NCBI RefSeq assembly: GCF_039634785.1
Contig: NZ_JBBIAB010000010.1
Span: 1-64,000, forward strand
Direction: 5' to 3'
Length of the DNA: 64,000 nucleotides
DNA from: Tistrella mobilis
Lineage (GTDB): Bacteria > Pseudomonadota > Alphaproteobacteria > Tistrellales > Tistrellaceae
In this document: in pieces, positions 1 to 9,567 of the stretch
Position numbering within the stretch: the stretch's first letter is position 1
Layout: every line of letters begins with the position of its first letter
The notes under the pieces: generated by a model
Databases searched by the model: none
What the model was told of the DNA's origin: nothing
Seen by the model: only the letters and a program-made list of their open reading frames with translations
Program-made: the position numbers and the translations under genes

Positions 1-104
1 CCAGGCCGTTCATAAACCCGGCGGGTTTCCGTCGTCCACATTCTGTCCGCTCCCGTTTCCTCTGGCGCGGCAGAGAATCACAACGGATTCACCGGATTCA
101 ATAA

Positions 105-734
105 CCTTCCGGACGGGCTCTAAAGGGTAAGTATCTGGTTAATCAGAGCACCGGCATCCGCTGGCTGATATCGGGCAACACCGAACTGGAGACGAACGAA
201 ACTATTTCGACCATCTTCTTGTCCGGAAATATTTCTTCGGAAATCAATACAGGAGATATATTTTCTATTGACTGGGATCTTTTGCCAGCATTTCGCGCAT
301 GGATACTCGATGGCGCCGTGGTGGATAGGAACAACATCACGCAGAGGCCAAAGATTCATTACGAGTATATGTCAAACGTACGTTTGAACTCAGCCACCTA
401 TGATACGGCCAATCATCGCACCGCCCTTGCCATCGCCTCCCCGACTCCTTCCTGGACCTACAATCAGATCGCCGGATATTGGCTTGTAGATGCGAATAAC
501 GAGAAGAGTTATGTGATCCGTGGCAATACCTCCGGGATGACATTCTATGTCGATCATGACCGGGCATCCGAGCTCACCGCGGCAATCTCTGACGGACACA
601 AATTCCACATCCGGTCCGGAATCGATACGACACAGCGCATAATCGGCGGAAAAACGATGTGGGTGGCCGATGGGCGTCTTCGTCTCGGCGACTATCCCAT
701 CATCGACTGGCACAACGGAGGTGCCCCACTCTGA
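105..734 (+). CDS. Hypothetical protein, 5' end unclear, AT-richer than the rest of the window
   Basis: I do not recognise this protein. The frame is open from just after a stop at 102-104 to the TGA at 732-734. The nearest alternative start is a TTG at 219, but the residues before it also look protein-like (many N, T, S, I and W), so the gene probably begins further upstream, in another frame, or is frameshifted near 100-125. Frame 1 upstream also reads plausibly until it meets a TAA at 121-123. The product is rich in Asn, Thr, Tyr and Trp and has no membrane segment or clear motif. Its composition resembles secreted or phage-tail beta-structure proteins. It is visibly less GC-rich than its neighbours, which suggests transfer. 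It lies next to tRNA-Glu. Function unknown. Confidence 0.45.
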   Translation, partial: PSGRALKGKYLVNQSTGIRWLISGNTELETNETISTIFLSGNISSEINTGDIFSIDWDLLPAFRAWILDGAVVDRNNITQRPKIHYEYMSNVRLNSATYDTANHRTALAIASPTPSWTYNQIAGYWLVDANNEKSYVIRGNTSGMTFYVDHDRASELTAAISDGHKFHIRSGIDTTQRIIGGKTMWVADGRLRLGDYPIIDWHNGGAPL

Positions 735-846
735 CGTCAATCGAAATACAATTCGGGCAAGCCGAGACCTTCTAGATGTCTCTCGGCCTACCTCCACCTT
801 ACAAGAGCGGCGTCGCGATCTCGATCAAACTGCTGCACACTACAAC

Positions 847-875
847 AAAAAAAGCCGGCCCGAACCCGGACCGGC
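847..875 (-). terminator. Rho-independent terminator after tRNA-Glu
   Basis: Read on the minus strand, a 9-bp GC-rich stem (one G-U pair, arms 867-875 and 854-862) closes a 4-nt loop and is followed by seven T residues (847-853). It sits about 35 nt past the 3' end of tRNA-Glu and fits termination of that transcript. Confidence 0.8.
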
Positions 876-908
876 CTGCGGAAGCGCATTCATCGGAATG
901 CGAGAAGA

Positions 909-983
909 TGGCACCCCCAACGGGAATTGAACCCGTGTCTCCGCCTTGAAAGAGCGGTGTCCTAACCTCTAGACGATAGGGGC
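909..983 (-). tRNA. tRNA-Glu (anticodon TTC)
   Basis: The minus strand folds into a full cloverleaf. The acceptor starts GCCCCTA, the anticodon loop is CTTTCAA with TTC as anticodon, the T-loop is GGTTCAATTCC, and CCA is encoded at 911-909. It has its own downstream terminator and is not part of an rRNA operon here. Confidence 0.95.
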
Positions 984-1209
984 ATTGCCTGTCTTTCGTG
1001 GCCGGTGCGCGGTGCCTTCGGGCGCCGCCGCCGTCCACGGGGCGTACACATATTCGGGGTCGGGCGCTGCGTCAAGCATTTTACGACGAGAGATCGCAAG
1101 GCTTGTGCAGGGCCGCTCTGCGGCTTGCGCTCGGGCGGGGCTTGCGCCACCATTCGCCGCCCTTGCCATCCCTCTGGATCCGCGCCCGATCTTGTCCCTT
1201 CGTCGTGCC

Positions 1210-2112
1210 ATGACCGGCGCCGTACTGGCGCTCCTGGTGCTCGCCGCATCCGCCGATGCGGCGGAGGGGCCGATGCGGGTGGTGTCGATCAATCTCTGCA
1301 CCGATCAGCTGCTGCTGCGTTTGGGTGACCCCGGCCAGATCGTCGGGGTCGGCCCGTTGTCGCGCGACCCGAAGCTGTCGGTCGAGGCCGCACGTGCGGC
1401 GACCGTTCCCCAGGTGGCCGCCTCGGCCGAGACGGTGCATGCTCTGGAACCCGATCTCGTGCTGGCCGGCCGGTTCGGCGCCACCGCCGCCGCGGCCGCC
1501 CTGGAACGGCTGGGCACACGGGTCGAACGCTTCCGTCCTGCCGCCAGTGTCGACATGATCCGCGACGGCCTGCTGCGCGCAGGTCGCCTGCTGGGCCCTG
1601 CGGCGAGCGCCCGGGCCGCGGCGGAGGTCGCCCGGCTGGAGGCCCATGCCGCCGACCTTGCCGCCCGCGCCGCCACCCTGCCCCGCCGCCCGCGCGCATT
1701 GATGCTGCGCGCCGATGGCAGCATGGTCGGGCCGGGCGGTCTTGCCCATGCCATGCTGGTGATGGGCGGTTTCGACAACATCCTCGAGCATCGGTTCGAC
1801 CCGGCCGGCCGCGCCCGCCGTGGCGGTGACTGGCGGGTGGAGCTGGAAGCCGCAATCCGCGCCCGGCCCGAGGCGATCCTGATCGAGAGCATGCCCGGCG
1901 CCGCGCCGGCCCTGGTCCATCGCCTGCCGCGCCATCCCGCCCTCGCCCGCCTCGCGGCGCTGGGCGACATGGCGCCCGAGATGATCCGCGTGCCGGGCAA
2001 TCTTCTGGTCTGCGGGCTGCCCGACGCACTCGACATCGCCGAAGCCCTGCTGCCGGTCGCCCGGCGGCTGTCCGCCAGACCCGCGATTGCCGCCGAAGGA
2101 GACGCCTCATGA
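1210..2112 (+). CDS. Periplasmic substrate-binding protein of an iron-siderophore/cobalamin-type ABC importer
   Basis: 300-residue member of the BtuF/FepB/FecB family. Residues 1-18 form a short signal peptide ending in an alanine-rich site, and the mature part opens with the family segment VVSINLCTDQLLLRLGDP. The protein would capture a ferric chelate, heme or cobalamin in the periplasm and deliver it to the permease encoded next. The ATG at 1210 is the first in-frame ATG giving a signal peptide, but it lacks a basic n-region. A TTG at 1192 would add two arginines and is a credible alternative start. The stop overlaps the permease start (ATGA). No TonB-dependent receptor or Fur-type site was seen nearby, so the substrate is open. 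Confidence 0.85.
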   Translation: MTGAVLALLVLAASADAAEGPMRVVSINLCTDQLLLRLGDPGQIVGVGPLSRDPKLSVEAARAATVPQVAASAETVHALEPDLVLAGRFGATAAAAALERLGTRVERFRPAASVDMIRDGLLRAGRLLGPAASARAAAEVARLEAHAADLAARAATLPRRPRALMLRADGSMVGPGGLAHAMLVMGGFDNILEHRFDPAGRARRGGDWRVELEAAIRARPEAILIESMPGAAPALVHRLPRHPALARLAALGDMAPEMIRVPGNLLVCGLPDALDIAEALLPVARRLSARPAIAAEGDAS

Positions 2113-3119
2113 GCGGCACGGCGACCCGCCGGGTGACCTGGATCCTGCTGGCGATCCTGCCTCTGATCGTGGGCTGGGCCTCGCTCGGCTATGGGCCGTC
2201 GGGCTGGATCGCGCCCGACCCCCGGGTTCTGCTCGGCATCGATGCGCCGTCCACTGCGTCGGAAATCGTGATGCTGGAGCTGCGCCTGCCCCGCACGCTG
2301 ATCGCCATGATGATCGGTGCGGTGCTGGGGGCCTGCGGGGCAGCGCTTCAGGGGCTGACCCGCAACCCGCTGGCGGAGCCATCCACCCTCGGCGCCTCGT
2401 CTACAGCGGCTCTGGGCGCCGTGACCGCGATCTATTTCGGCCATGCCGGCGTGCTCGACGGTCCCGCACCGGCCGCGGCGGGGCTTGCCGGCGCGGCGAT
2501 CGGCCTGGCGCTGGTCCTGGCGCTGGGGCGCGGTGGCGGGCTGTCGCTGATTCTGGCAGGCGTGGGCGTCGGCGCCCTCGCCACCGCCTTCGTCTCGCTT
2601 GCCCTCACTTTCGCCCCCAGCCCCTATGCGACGCTGGAAATGGTCGACTGGCTGATCGGATCGGTTGCCGATCGCACGCTTGCCGATGCCGGACTGCTCG
2701 CCCCCTTTGCGGCCGTCTCTCTGCTGCTGCTCACCGGCTGCGGCGCCGGGCTCGATGCCCTGGGGCTGGGAGAGCGCACCGCCCGTTCGATGGGCGTGCG
2801 CCTTGGCCGGCTGCGCCTGCAGGTGGTGGCGGCGACCGCGATCGGGGTCGGATCGGCCACCGCCGTTGCCGGCGGCATCGGCTTCGTCGGGCTGATCGTG
2901 CCCCATGCCCTCAGACCCTTCGTCGGCCATCGCCCCGGCCGGCTGGTGCCGGCAAGCATGGCGGGCGGCGCGGTCCTGCTGCCGCTGGCCGATCTTGCCG
3001 GCCGGCTGATCGGCGACGGTACCGAAATCCGCGTCGGCGTCGCCACCGCGCTGATCGGCGCACCGGTCTTCCTGCACATCCTGCTGACCCGGGCCCGGGC
3101 GGAGCGTGGCTCATGGTGA
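2109..3119 (+). CDS. FecCD-family ABC transporter permease
   Basis: 336-residue inner-membrane permease of the BtuC/FecCD family, with a run of hydrophobic helices over its whole length. Typical family segments are visible: LRLPRTLIAMMIGAVLG with the following GLTRNPLAEP loop, and near the C-terminus GFVGLIVPHALRPFVG. It should dimerise and form the translocation path for the ligand brought by the upstream binding protein. It starts inside the stop codon of that gene and ends overlapping the ATPase start, so the three proteins are translationally coupled. Length matches the family. Confidence 0.92.
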   Translation: MSGTATRRVTWILLAILPLIVGWASLGYGPSGWIAPDPRVLLGIDAPSTASEIVMLELRLPRTLIAMMIGAVLGACGAALQGLTRNPLAEPSTLGASSTAALGAVTAIYFGHAGVLDGPAPAAAGLAGAAIGLALVLALGRGGGLSLILAGVGVGALATAFVSLALTFAPSPYATLEMVDWLIGSVADRTLADAGLLAPFAAVSLLLLTGCGAGLDALGLGERTARSMGVRLGRLRLQVVAATAIGVGSATAVAGGIGFVGLIVPHALRPFVGHRPGRLVPASMAGGAVLLPLADLAGRLIGDGTEIRVGVATALIGAPVFLHILLTRARAERGSW

Positions 3120-3901
3120 GCGCCATGCCGACCCTCGACCTTGCGGATGTCCGCGCCGTGCTGGGCGATCGGACCATTCTGGACCGGGTTACCCTCACTT
3201 TGCCGGCCGGCGGTCTCATCGCCCTGGTCGGGCCGAACGGGGCCGGCAAATCGACCCTGCTCGCGATCCTGGCCGGGCTGCTTGCGCCGGCCACGGGCGA
3301 GGTCCGGCTGGACGGCGAGCCGCTCGCCCGCCTGGGCGACCGTGCCCGGGCGCGGGTGATGGGCTATCTGGAACAGCAGCCGGAATGCCATTGGCCGCTG
3401 AGTGTCGCGGCCCTCGCCCGCCTCGGCCGCCTGCCCCATCGCGGCGCCTTCGGCAGTCTGGATCCGCGCGCCGACGCAGCGGCGGTCGAAGCCGCCCTCG
3501 CCCGCACCGGCATGACCGGTTTCCGCGACCGGCGGATCGATCACCTGTCGGGCGGGGAGCGGATGCGCGCCCATCTCGCCCGCGTGCTCGCCGGCGAGCC
3601 GCGGGTCATCCTCGCCGACGAGCCGCTGGCCGGGCTCGACCCGGCCCATCAGCTGGAGGTCATGGCGCTGCTGCGCGACCTCGCGGCCCAGGGACGGGTC
3701 GTGGTGGTGGTTCTGCACGATCTGGCGCTTGCCGCCCGCTTCGCCGACCGCGCGATCCTGCTGGGCGAGGGCCGGGTCCTGGCCGATGGCCCGCCCGAAA
3801 CAGCGCTCGACGATGCCGCCCTCGCCCGCGCCTATGGCGTTTCGGTCACGCGGGTGGAGATCGACGGCCGGCGGGTGCCATTGCCGACCACGCGCCTTTG
3901 A
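3113..3901 (+). CDS. ABC transporter ATP-binding protein (FecE/BtuD type)
   Basis: 262-residue ATPase that powers the importer encoded by the two preceding genes. Walker A is GPNGAGKST (about residues 38-46), the signature is LSGGERMRAHLARVLA, and Walker B plus D-loop is VILADEPLAGLD, followed by the switch histidine in VVVLHD. The start chosen is the ATG at 3113, which overlaps the permease stop by 7 nt; an ATG four codons downstream (3125) is also possible. The gene is the last of the operon and runs convergently into recJ with only 15 nt between them. Confidence 0.93.
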   Translation: MVSAMPTLDLADVRAVLGDRTILDRVTLTLPAGGLIALVGPNGAGKSTLLAILAGLLAPATGEVRLDGEPLARLGDRARARVMGYLEQQPECHWPLSVAALARLGRLPHRGAFGSLDPRADAAAVEAALARTGMTGFRDRRIDHLSGGERMRAHLARVLAGEPRVILADEPLAGLDPAHQLEVMALLRDLAAQGRVVVVVLHDLALAARFADRAILLGEGRVLADGPPETALDDAALARAYGVSVTRVEIDGRRVPLPTTRL

Positions 3902-3916
3902 AGCAGGACAGTGGCG

Positions 3917-5707
3917 TCAGCGGGCGACCGCCACGTCGTCGATGAACATCTGAACGTCGTCGCGGCCCTGCCAGCGATCACGCCTGAGACCGCCCGCCAC
4001 ATGCAAAGGCATGCCGCGCGCCTGAAGCAGCGCGCTGCCGATGGCATTGTCGGCCGCACGGAAGGCCATGCCCTTCAGCCGCGAGCCATCCTCGGCGCCC
4101 ATGATCACCCGGATATGCCCCTGGCCGACGACATCCGCCTTCAGGATCCGCACGCCCGACAGCGCGAAGCGCGGCTGGGCATTGCCGGTCCCGAAGGGGC
4201 CGATACGCTCCAGCACCGAGACCAGATCGGTGGTGGCCCCACCGACCGCCAGCACACCATCCAGGCCCAGCCGCGGGGCCGGCGGCTCGCCACCGGTCTG
4301 GGCGACGATGCGCTCGGCCAGGAAGCCATGCAGATCGACCAGCTGCCCCACCTCGACCGTCAGCCCGGCCGCCATGGCATGGCCGCCGCCATTGACCAGC
4401 AGCCCGGCCTGGCGCGCGGCCGTCACGGCGGACCCCAGATCGACGCCCGGCACCGAGCGGCCGGAGCCCTTGCCGATGCCGGTGGTGCCGTCGACCGCGA
4501 CCACGAAGACCGGCCGATGGAAGCGTTCCTTGATCCGCCCGGCCACGATGCCGATCACGCCCGGATGCCAGCCGTCGCCCGCGACCAGGATGAAGGGCGC
4601 ATCGGCCTGGCGTTCGGCGGCCTCGAGCGCCTCGGCCTCGACCGCCGCCTCGATCTCGCGGCGTTCGGTGTTCAGCCGGTCGAGTTCCATGGCGATGCCG
4701 GTGGCCTCGTCGGGATCGTCGGTGCCAAGAAGGCGCGCGCCCAGATCGGCCTGACCGACCCGGCCGCCGGCATTGATCCGCGGCCCCAGCACATAGCCGA
4801 GATGATAGGCTTCGGGTGCCTCGTCCAGGCGGGCAATATCGGCCAGCCGCGCCAGCCCGGTGTTGCGGCGCCGGGCCAATACCTTGATGCCCTGGGCGAC
4901 GAAGGCCCGGTTGACGCCCGTCAGCGGCACCACGTCACACACGGTGCCGAGCGCCACGAGATCCAGCAGTCCCATCAGATCGGGCGGCTTGACGCCCAAC
5001 CTGTCATACACGCCGCCGTCACGCAGGGCGCGGTTCAGCCCCACCAGCAGCAGAAACGCCACGCCCACCGCGGCCATCTGGCCATGGGGGCTGGTTTCGT
5101 CGAAACGGTTGGGGTTGACCACGGCAAGGGCCGCCGGCAGTTCCGGCTCACCGATATGATGATCGACGACCACCACGTCGAGATGGGCGGCCCGCGCGGC
5201 CTCGAGGGCGGCGAATGCCGTGGTGCCGCAATCGACCGTCACCACCACCCGCACGCCACGGGCGGCGAGCGCGGTCATGGCCGCGGCGTTGGGACCATAG
5301 CCCTCGGTCATCCGGTCGGGAATATAGACCACCACCGGCACGCCGATCCCGCGCAGAAACCGGGTGACGAGTGCGGTGGAGGTGGCGCCGTCGACATCGT
5401 AATCGCCGAAGACCGCGATCGGCTCACGGGCGGCGATCGCCGCAGCCAGACGGTCGACGGCCCGGTCCATATCGCGCAGATGCGACGGATCGGGCAGTGC
5501 GACACGCAGGCTGGGGTTCAGGAAATCGTCGGCGTCGTCCAGGCCGACCCCGCGCCCGGCCAGGACCCGCCCGACGATCTCGGGCAGGCCCAGGCGCTGG
5601 GCAAGGGCCAATCCCAGGCGCTGATCGGCGAGCCGCGTTTCCCAACGTCGTCCGCCAAGCGAGCGTTCGACGCCGAGAACCGCGGCATCACGGAGCAGAA
5701 CGTCCAT
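3917..5707 (-). CDS. recJ: Single-stranded-DNA-specific exonuclease RecJ
   Basis: 596-residue cytoplasmic 5'-3' single-strand DNA exonuclease used in RecF-pathway recombination and mismatch or base-excision repair. The DHH-phosphoesterase core shows GDYDVDGATS (residues 101-110), the VVVDHHIGE motif III, and the DHHA1 glycine motif NGGGHAMAAGL in the second half. The C-terminal OB-like region follows. Length fits the family. The gene lies 54 nt downstream of glpX on the same strand, in the order hom-glpX-recJ that is common in alphaproteobacteria, and is probably co-transcribed with it. Confidence 0.95.
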   Translation of the reverse strand: MDVLLRDAAVLGVERSLGGRRWETRLADQRLGLALAQRLGLPEIVGRVLAGRGVGLDDADDFLNPSLRVALPDPSHLRDMDRAVDRLAAAIAAREPIAVFGDYDVDGATSTALVTRFLRGIGVPVVVYIPDRMTEGYGPNAAAMTALAARGVRVVVTVDCGTTAFAALEAARAAHLDVVVVDHHIGEPELPAALAVVNPNRFDETSPHGQMAAVGVAFLLLVGLNRALRDGGVYDRLGVKPPDLMGLLDLVALGTVCDVVPLTGVNRAFVAQGIKVLARRRNTGLARLADIARLDEAPEAYHLGYVLGPRINAGGRVGQADLGARLLGTDDPDEATGIAMELDRLNTERREIEAAVEAEALEAAERQADAPFILVAGDGWHPGVIGIVAGRIKERFHRPVFVVAVDGTTGIGKGSGRSVPGVDLGSAVTAARQAGLLVNGGGHAMAAGLTVEVGQLVDLHGFLAERIVAQTGGEPPAPRLGLDGVLAVGGATTDLVSVLERIGPFGTGNAQPRFALSGVRILKADVVGQGHIRVIMGAEDGSRLKGMAFRAADNAIGSALLQARGMPLHVAGGLRRDRWQGRDDVQMFIDDVAVAR

Positions 5708-5761
5708 GGGCAGGTTCGATACTCCGGAGAGAAGGAGGATCGCTCGGAGAGAGCGGCCGGA

Positions 5762-6739
5762 TCAGTCGAAGGCGGTCTTGCGGCCGAAATTATGCTCGGC
5801 CGAGATCACCCGGACGGTGCCGGTCTTGGACCGCATGATCAGGCTCTGGGTCGACCAGTGGTTCACGCCCACGCGATGCACGCCGCGCAGCATCGAGCCG
5901 TCGGTCACGCCGGTGGCCGAGAAGATCACGTCGCCCGAGGCCAGATCCAGCAGGTTGTAGATCCGGTTGAGGTCGGTGATGCCCAGGCGATGGGCACGGC
6001 CGCGCTCGTCGTCATTGCGGAACAGCAGCTTGCCCTGCATCTGGCCGCCGATGGCGCGCAGCGCCGCCGCCGCCAGCACGCCTTCCGGCGCACCGCCCGA
6101 GCCCATATAGATGTCGATGCCGGTATCGGGACGCGCGGTCGCGATCACGCCGGCCACGTCACCATCGCCGATCAGCTGGATGCGCACACCCGCTTCGCGA
6201 ACCCTGGCGATCAGCTCGGCATGGCGCGGGCGGTTCAGGATGCAGGCGGTCAGGTCGGAAATCTCGACGCCCTTGGCCCGGGCCAGGCTCTTCAGGTTCT
6301 CTTCGACCGTGTTCTCGAGGCTCACCACACCCTCGGGCAGGCCGCCGCCGACGGCGATCTTGTCCATATAGACGTCGGGCGCGTTCAGGAACTTGCCCTC
6401 TTCGGCCATGGCCAGAACCGCGAGCGCGTTGGGGCCGCCGGTGGCGCAGATGGTGGTGCCTTCCAGCGGGTCGAGGGCGATATCGACCTTCGGACCCTTG
6501 CCGGTGCCGACCTTCTCGCCGATGTACAGCATCGGGGCTTCGTCGCGCTCGCCCTCACCGATCACAACCGTGCCATCGATCTCGAGGCTGTTCAGCGCGC
6601 GGCGCATCGCGTCCACGGCGGCCTGGTCGGCGGCCTTCTCGTCACCCTTGCCGATCATCTTGGCGCAGGCCAGCGCGGCGAATTCGGTGACACGCACGGC
6701 CTCAAGGGCCAGGTTGCGATCCATGCTGTAAGTGATCAT
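5762..6739 (-). CDS. glpX: Class II fructose-1,6-bisphosphatase
   Basis: 325-residue metal-dependent phosphatase converting fructose-1,6-bisphosphate to fructose-6-phosphate in gluconeogenesis (class II enzymes often also accept sedoheptulose-1,7-bisphosphate). Family motifs GEGERDEAPML and DPLEGT, which carry the metal and phosphate ligands, are both present. The open frame extends upstream, but the ATG at 6739 is preceded by a GAGAG-type ribosome site and gives the usual N-terminus, MITYSMDRNLALEAVRVTE. A further ATG at 6724 lacks such a site. It is followed by recJ and preceded by hom, both on the same strand. Confidence 0.94.
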   Translation of the reverse strand: MITYSMDRNLALEAVRVTEFAALACAKMIGKGDEKAADQAAVDAMRRALNSLEIDGTVVIGEGERDEAPMLYIGEKVGTGKGPKVDIALDPLEGTTICATGGPNALAVLAMAEEGKFLNAPDVYMDKIAVGGGLPEGVVSLENTVEENLKSLARAKGVEISDLTACILNRPRHAELIARVREAGVRIQLIGDGDVAGVIATARPDTGIDIYMGSGGAPEGVLAAAALRAIGGQMQGKLLFRNDDERGRAHRLGITDLNRIYNLLDLASGDVIFSATGVTDGSMLRGVHRVGVNHWSTQSLIMRSKTGTVRVISAEHNFGRKTAFD

Positions 6740-7000
6740 CGCTCTCGTCTTGTAGCCGTTCAGCGTCGGTCTGAAACCCACGGGGGAAAATAACGCAACG
6801 ACCGCCCGGAATCATCAGGGTTCCGGACAGCCAGATTGCGGCCGGGTCGCGCCGACGACGGATGTCATCCCACTCCGGCGATACCCTAAGCCCGAAGCGC
6901 CTCGGGCGCCAGAGGCTGAATCGGGGGATGGACACCAACCGGATGGAAAACGGGCGGGATATGCAGCCTGTCCTGCCCGTTCACCCGTTCGTCGTCTGGT

Positions 7001-8344
7001 TCAGAGGCTGTTTTCGATCCGGATCATCCGCGGCGGCTCGATCACCGCCGGCAGGGCGGCGATGGTGTCGAGCGCCCGGCGCAGCGCCGCCTCGGAGGTG
7101 GCATGGGTGGTCAGCACCACCGGCACCGCCTCCACCTCGCTGCGCCCGCGCTGGATCAGGCTTTCAAGCGAGACCTGCTCGGTGGCGAAGGCGCGTGCCA
7201 CATCGGCCAGAACGCCCGGCTGATCCAGCACCATCAGGCGGATATAGAAGGCACCGACATGGGCATCGATCGGCGCCGCGGCCGGCGCACCCAGCGCCAG
7301 AGCCGGTACCGAGAAGGCCGGCACAGCGAAGGCCGGGCCGCCATGGCCGCGGGCAATGTCGATCAGATCGGCCACCACCGCCGAAGCCGTGGGGCCGCGG
7401 CCGGCGCCGCGACCCTGGAACATCGTGCCGCCCACGGCATCGCCTTCGGCGACCACGGCGTTGAACACGCCTTCGACATGGGCGATCGGCGCCGACAGCG
7501 GCACCATGCAGGGATGCACCCGCTGTTCAAGCCCCTGCCCGGTCATCCGCGCCACCCCCAGCAGCTTGATCCGGAAGCCCAGCTCCTCGGCAAAGCGGAT
7601 GTCGTCGATGGTGACGTGGCGGATGCCCTCGACATGGATCGCATCGATATCGGGCCGGCCACCGAAGGCCAGCGCCGCCAGGATCGCCAGCTTGTGTGCG
7701 GTGTCGATGCCGTCGACGTCGAAGGTCGGATCGGCCTCGGCATAGCCCAGCGCCTGGGCCTGGGCCAGCACGTCCGAGAAGTCGCGACCGGTGGTCCGCA
7801 TCTCGGTCAGGATGTAGTTGCAGGTGCCGTTCAGGATGCCGTAAACCCGGCCGACCGCATTGCCGGCCAGACCTTCGCGCAGCGCCTTCAGGATCGGAAT
7901 ACCGCCGGCAACCGCCGCCTCGAAGGCCAGCGCCAGACCGCTTTCCTCGGCGGCTGCCGCAAGCTCGGGGCCGTGGGCTGCGATCATGGCCTTGTTGGCC
8001 GTCACGAAGGACTTGCCGCCTGAGAAGGCGGCACGGGCAAGATCCAGCGCCGTCCCCTCTGCGCCGCCGATCAGTTCGACGACCACGTCGACGTCGTCGC
8101 GCCGGGCCAGTGCCACGGCGTCATCCTCCCAGCCCAGGCCGCCCAGATCGACGCCGCGATCCCGGCTGCGATCACGCGCCGAGACCGCGGTCACCTCGAT
8201 CGGCCGTCCGGCACGGGCGGCGATCAGCGCCGCCTGGTTGCGCAGGATCTCGACGACCCCGACACCCACGGTACCGAGGCCGGCCACACCCACACGGAGC
8301 GGCACGGCATGCCCGGAGGCGGCGGAGAGGGGACTGGCGTTCAT
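7001..8344 (-). CDS. hom: Homoserine dehydrogenase
   Basis: 447-residue enzyme reducing aspartate-semialdehyde to homoserine, the branch to threonine and methionine. Residues 18-30 hold the Rossmann motif GVAGLGTVGVGVV. The catalytic domain contains the conserved segment VRGTC-like GILNGTCNYILTEM, and a C-terminal ACT domain (about 365-440, DQPGVLADVARAFA) is the usual site of threonine feedback. Its ATG overlaps the stop of the upstream aminotransferase gene by 4 nt (ATGA), so both are translated from one message. A gap of about 260 nt with no visible terminator separates it from glpX. Confidence 0.95.
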   Translation of the reverse strand: MNASPLSAASGHAVPLRVGVAGLGTVGVGVVEILRNQAALIAARAGRPIEVTAVSARDRSRDRGVDLGGLGWEDDAVALARRDDVDVVVELIGGAEGTALDLARAAFSGGKSFVTANKAMIAAHGPELAAAAEESGLALAFEAAVAGGIPILKALREGLAGNAVGRVYGILNGTCNYILTEMRTTGRDFSDVLAQAQALGYAEADPTFDVDGIDTAHKLAILAALAFGGRPDIDAIHVEGIRHVTIDDIRFAEELGFRIKLLGVARMTGQGLEQRVHPCMVPLSAPIAHVEGVFNAVVAEGDAVGGTMFQGRGAGRGPTASAVVADLIDIARGHGGPAFAVPAFSVPALALGAPAAAPIDAHVGAFYIRLMVLDQPGVLADVARAFATEQVSLESLIQRGRSEVEAVPVVLTTHATSEAALRRALDTIAALPAVIEPPRMIRIENSL

Positions 8345-9567
8345 CGGACTTCCTCGAGTGCTTCGGCAGGTTTCAGGGCCTGTTCTTCACGGTATTCCTT
8401 GAAGAACCGCTTGATGTTGCGCACCGCCTGACGGATGCGGTGCTTGTTCTCGACCATGGCGATGCGGACATAGCCGTCGCCATATTCACCGAAGCCGATG
8501 CCCGGAGACACCGCGACATCGGCGCGGGCGAGCAGCAGCTTGGAAAATTCGAGCGAGCCCAGATGCTTGAACTCGTCGGGGATCGGCGCCCAGCAGAACA
8601 TCGAGGCCTTCGGCGTCGGCACCGGCCAGCCGATGCCGTGCAGGCCTTCGACCAGCACGTCGCGACGCTCGCGATAGAGCGTCCGCATCTCCTCGACGCA
8701 GTCTTGCGGACCGTTCAGCGCCGCGGCACCCGCCACCTGAACCGGGGTGAACTGGCCATAGTCGAGATAGGACTTGATCTTGGCCAGCGCCTGGATGAGA
8801 CGCCGGTTGCCGGCGGCAAAGCCCACGCGCCAGCCGGCCATGTTGTAGGTCTTGCTGAGGCTGGTGAACTCCACCGCCAGATCGCGCGCACCCGGCACCG
8901 ACAGGATCGAGGGCGGCGGCACGCCGTCGAAATAGACCTCGGCATAGGCGAGGTCCGAAAGGATGTACATCTCGTGGCGGCGGGCGAAGGCGACCAGCTT
9001 TTCATACTGGGCGACGTCGATCACCTCGGAGGTCGGATTGCCCGGATAGTTCAGCACCATCGCCACCGGCTTGGGCGAGGTGTGGCGCACGGCATATTCC
9101 AGCTCGGCCAGGAAATCATAGCCGGGGCCATGGGGCACATGGCGGATATTGGCGCCGGCGATCACGAAGCCGTAGGGATGGATCGGATAGCTCGGATTGG
9201 GGACCAGGATCACGTCGCCCGGCGTGGTGATCGCCGAGGCGAGATTGGCGAGCCCTTCTTTCGAGCCGATGGTCACCACGACCTCGGTCTCAGGGTCGAT
9301 CTCGACCCCGAAACGGCGGCGATAATAGCTCGACGCTGCCCGGCGGAGGCCCGGAATGCCGCGCGACTGGGAATAGCGATGCGTCTTCGGATCGCGCACC
9401 GCCTCGACCAGCTTGTCGACGATATGGGCCGGCGTCGGGGTGTCGGGATTGCCCATGCCGAGATCGATGATGTCGCGGCCGGCGGCGCGCAGCCGGGCCT
9501 TCATCTGGTTGACTTCGGCGAAGACATACGGCGGCAGCCGCCGGATCCGCGCGAATTCGTCTGCCAT
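8341..9567 (-). CDS. alaC: PLP-dependent aminotransferase, AlaC-like (alanine/diaminopimelate-type, class I)
   Basis: 408-residue fold-type I aminotransferase. Recognisable segments are DLGMGNPDTPTP near the N-terminus, LNYPGNPTS, and the PLP-lysine motif SLSKTYNMAGWRVGF. This is the subgroup annotated as AlaC (glutamate-pyruvate aminotransferase) or LL-diaminopimelate aminotransferase-like, and it is often encoded just before hom in alphaproteobacteria, as here. The open frame runs far upstream, but the first ATG giving the family N-terminus (MADEFARIRRLPPYVF) is at 9567. It overlaps hom by 4 nt. Exact substrate cannot be fixed from sequence. Confidence 0.9.
   Translation of the reverse strand: MADEFARIRRLPPYVFAEVNQMKARLRAAGRDIIDLGMGNPDTPTPAHIVDKLVEAVRDPKTHRYSQSRGIPGLRRAASSYYRRRFGVEIDPETEVVVTIGSKEGLANLASAITTPGDVILVPNPSYPIHPYGFVIAGANIRHVPHGPGYDFLAELEYAVRHTSPKPVAMVLNYPGNPTSEVIDVAQYEKLVAFARRHEMYILSDLAYAEVYFDGVPPPSILSVPGARDLAVEFTSLSKTYNMAGWRVGFAAGNRRLIQALAKIKSYLDYGQFTPVQVAGAAALNGPQDCVEEMRTLYRERRDVLVEGLHGIGWPVPTPKASMFCWAPIPDEFKHLGSLEFSKLLLARADVAVSPGIGFGEYGDGYVRIAMVENKHRIRQAVRNIKRFFKEYREEQALKPAEALEEVR

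Noticed and set aside
3911-6793. A 960-codon open frame on the plus strand opposite recJ and glpX
   Set aside because: Same antisense artefact; recJ and glpX carry all expected motifs on the other strand.
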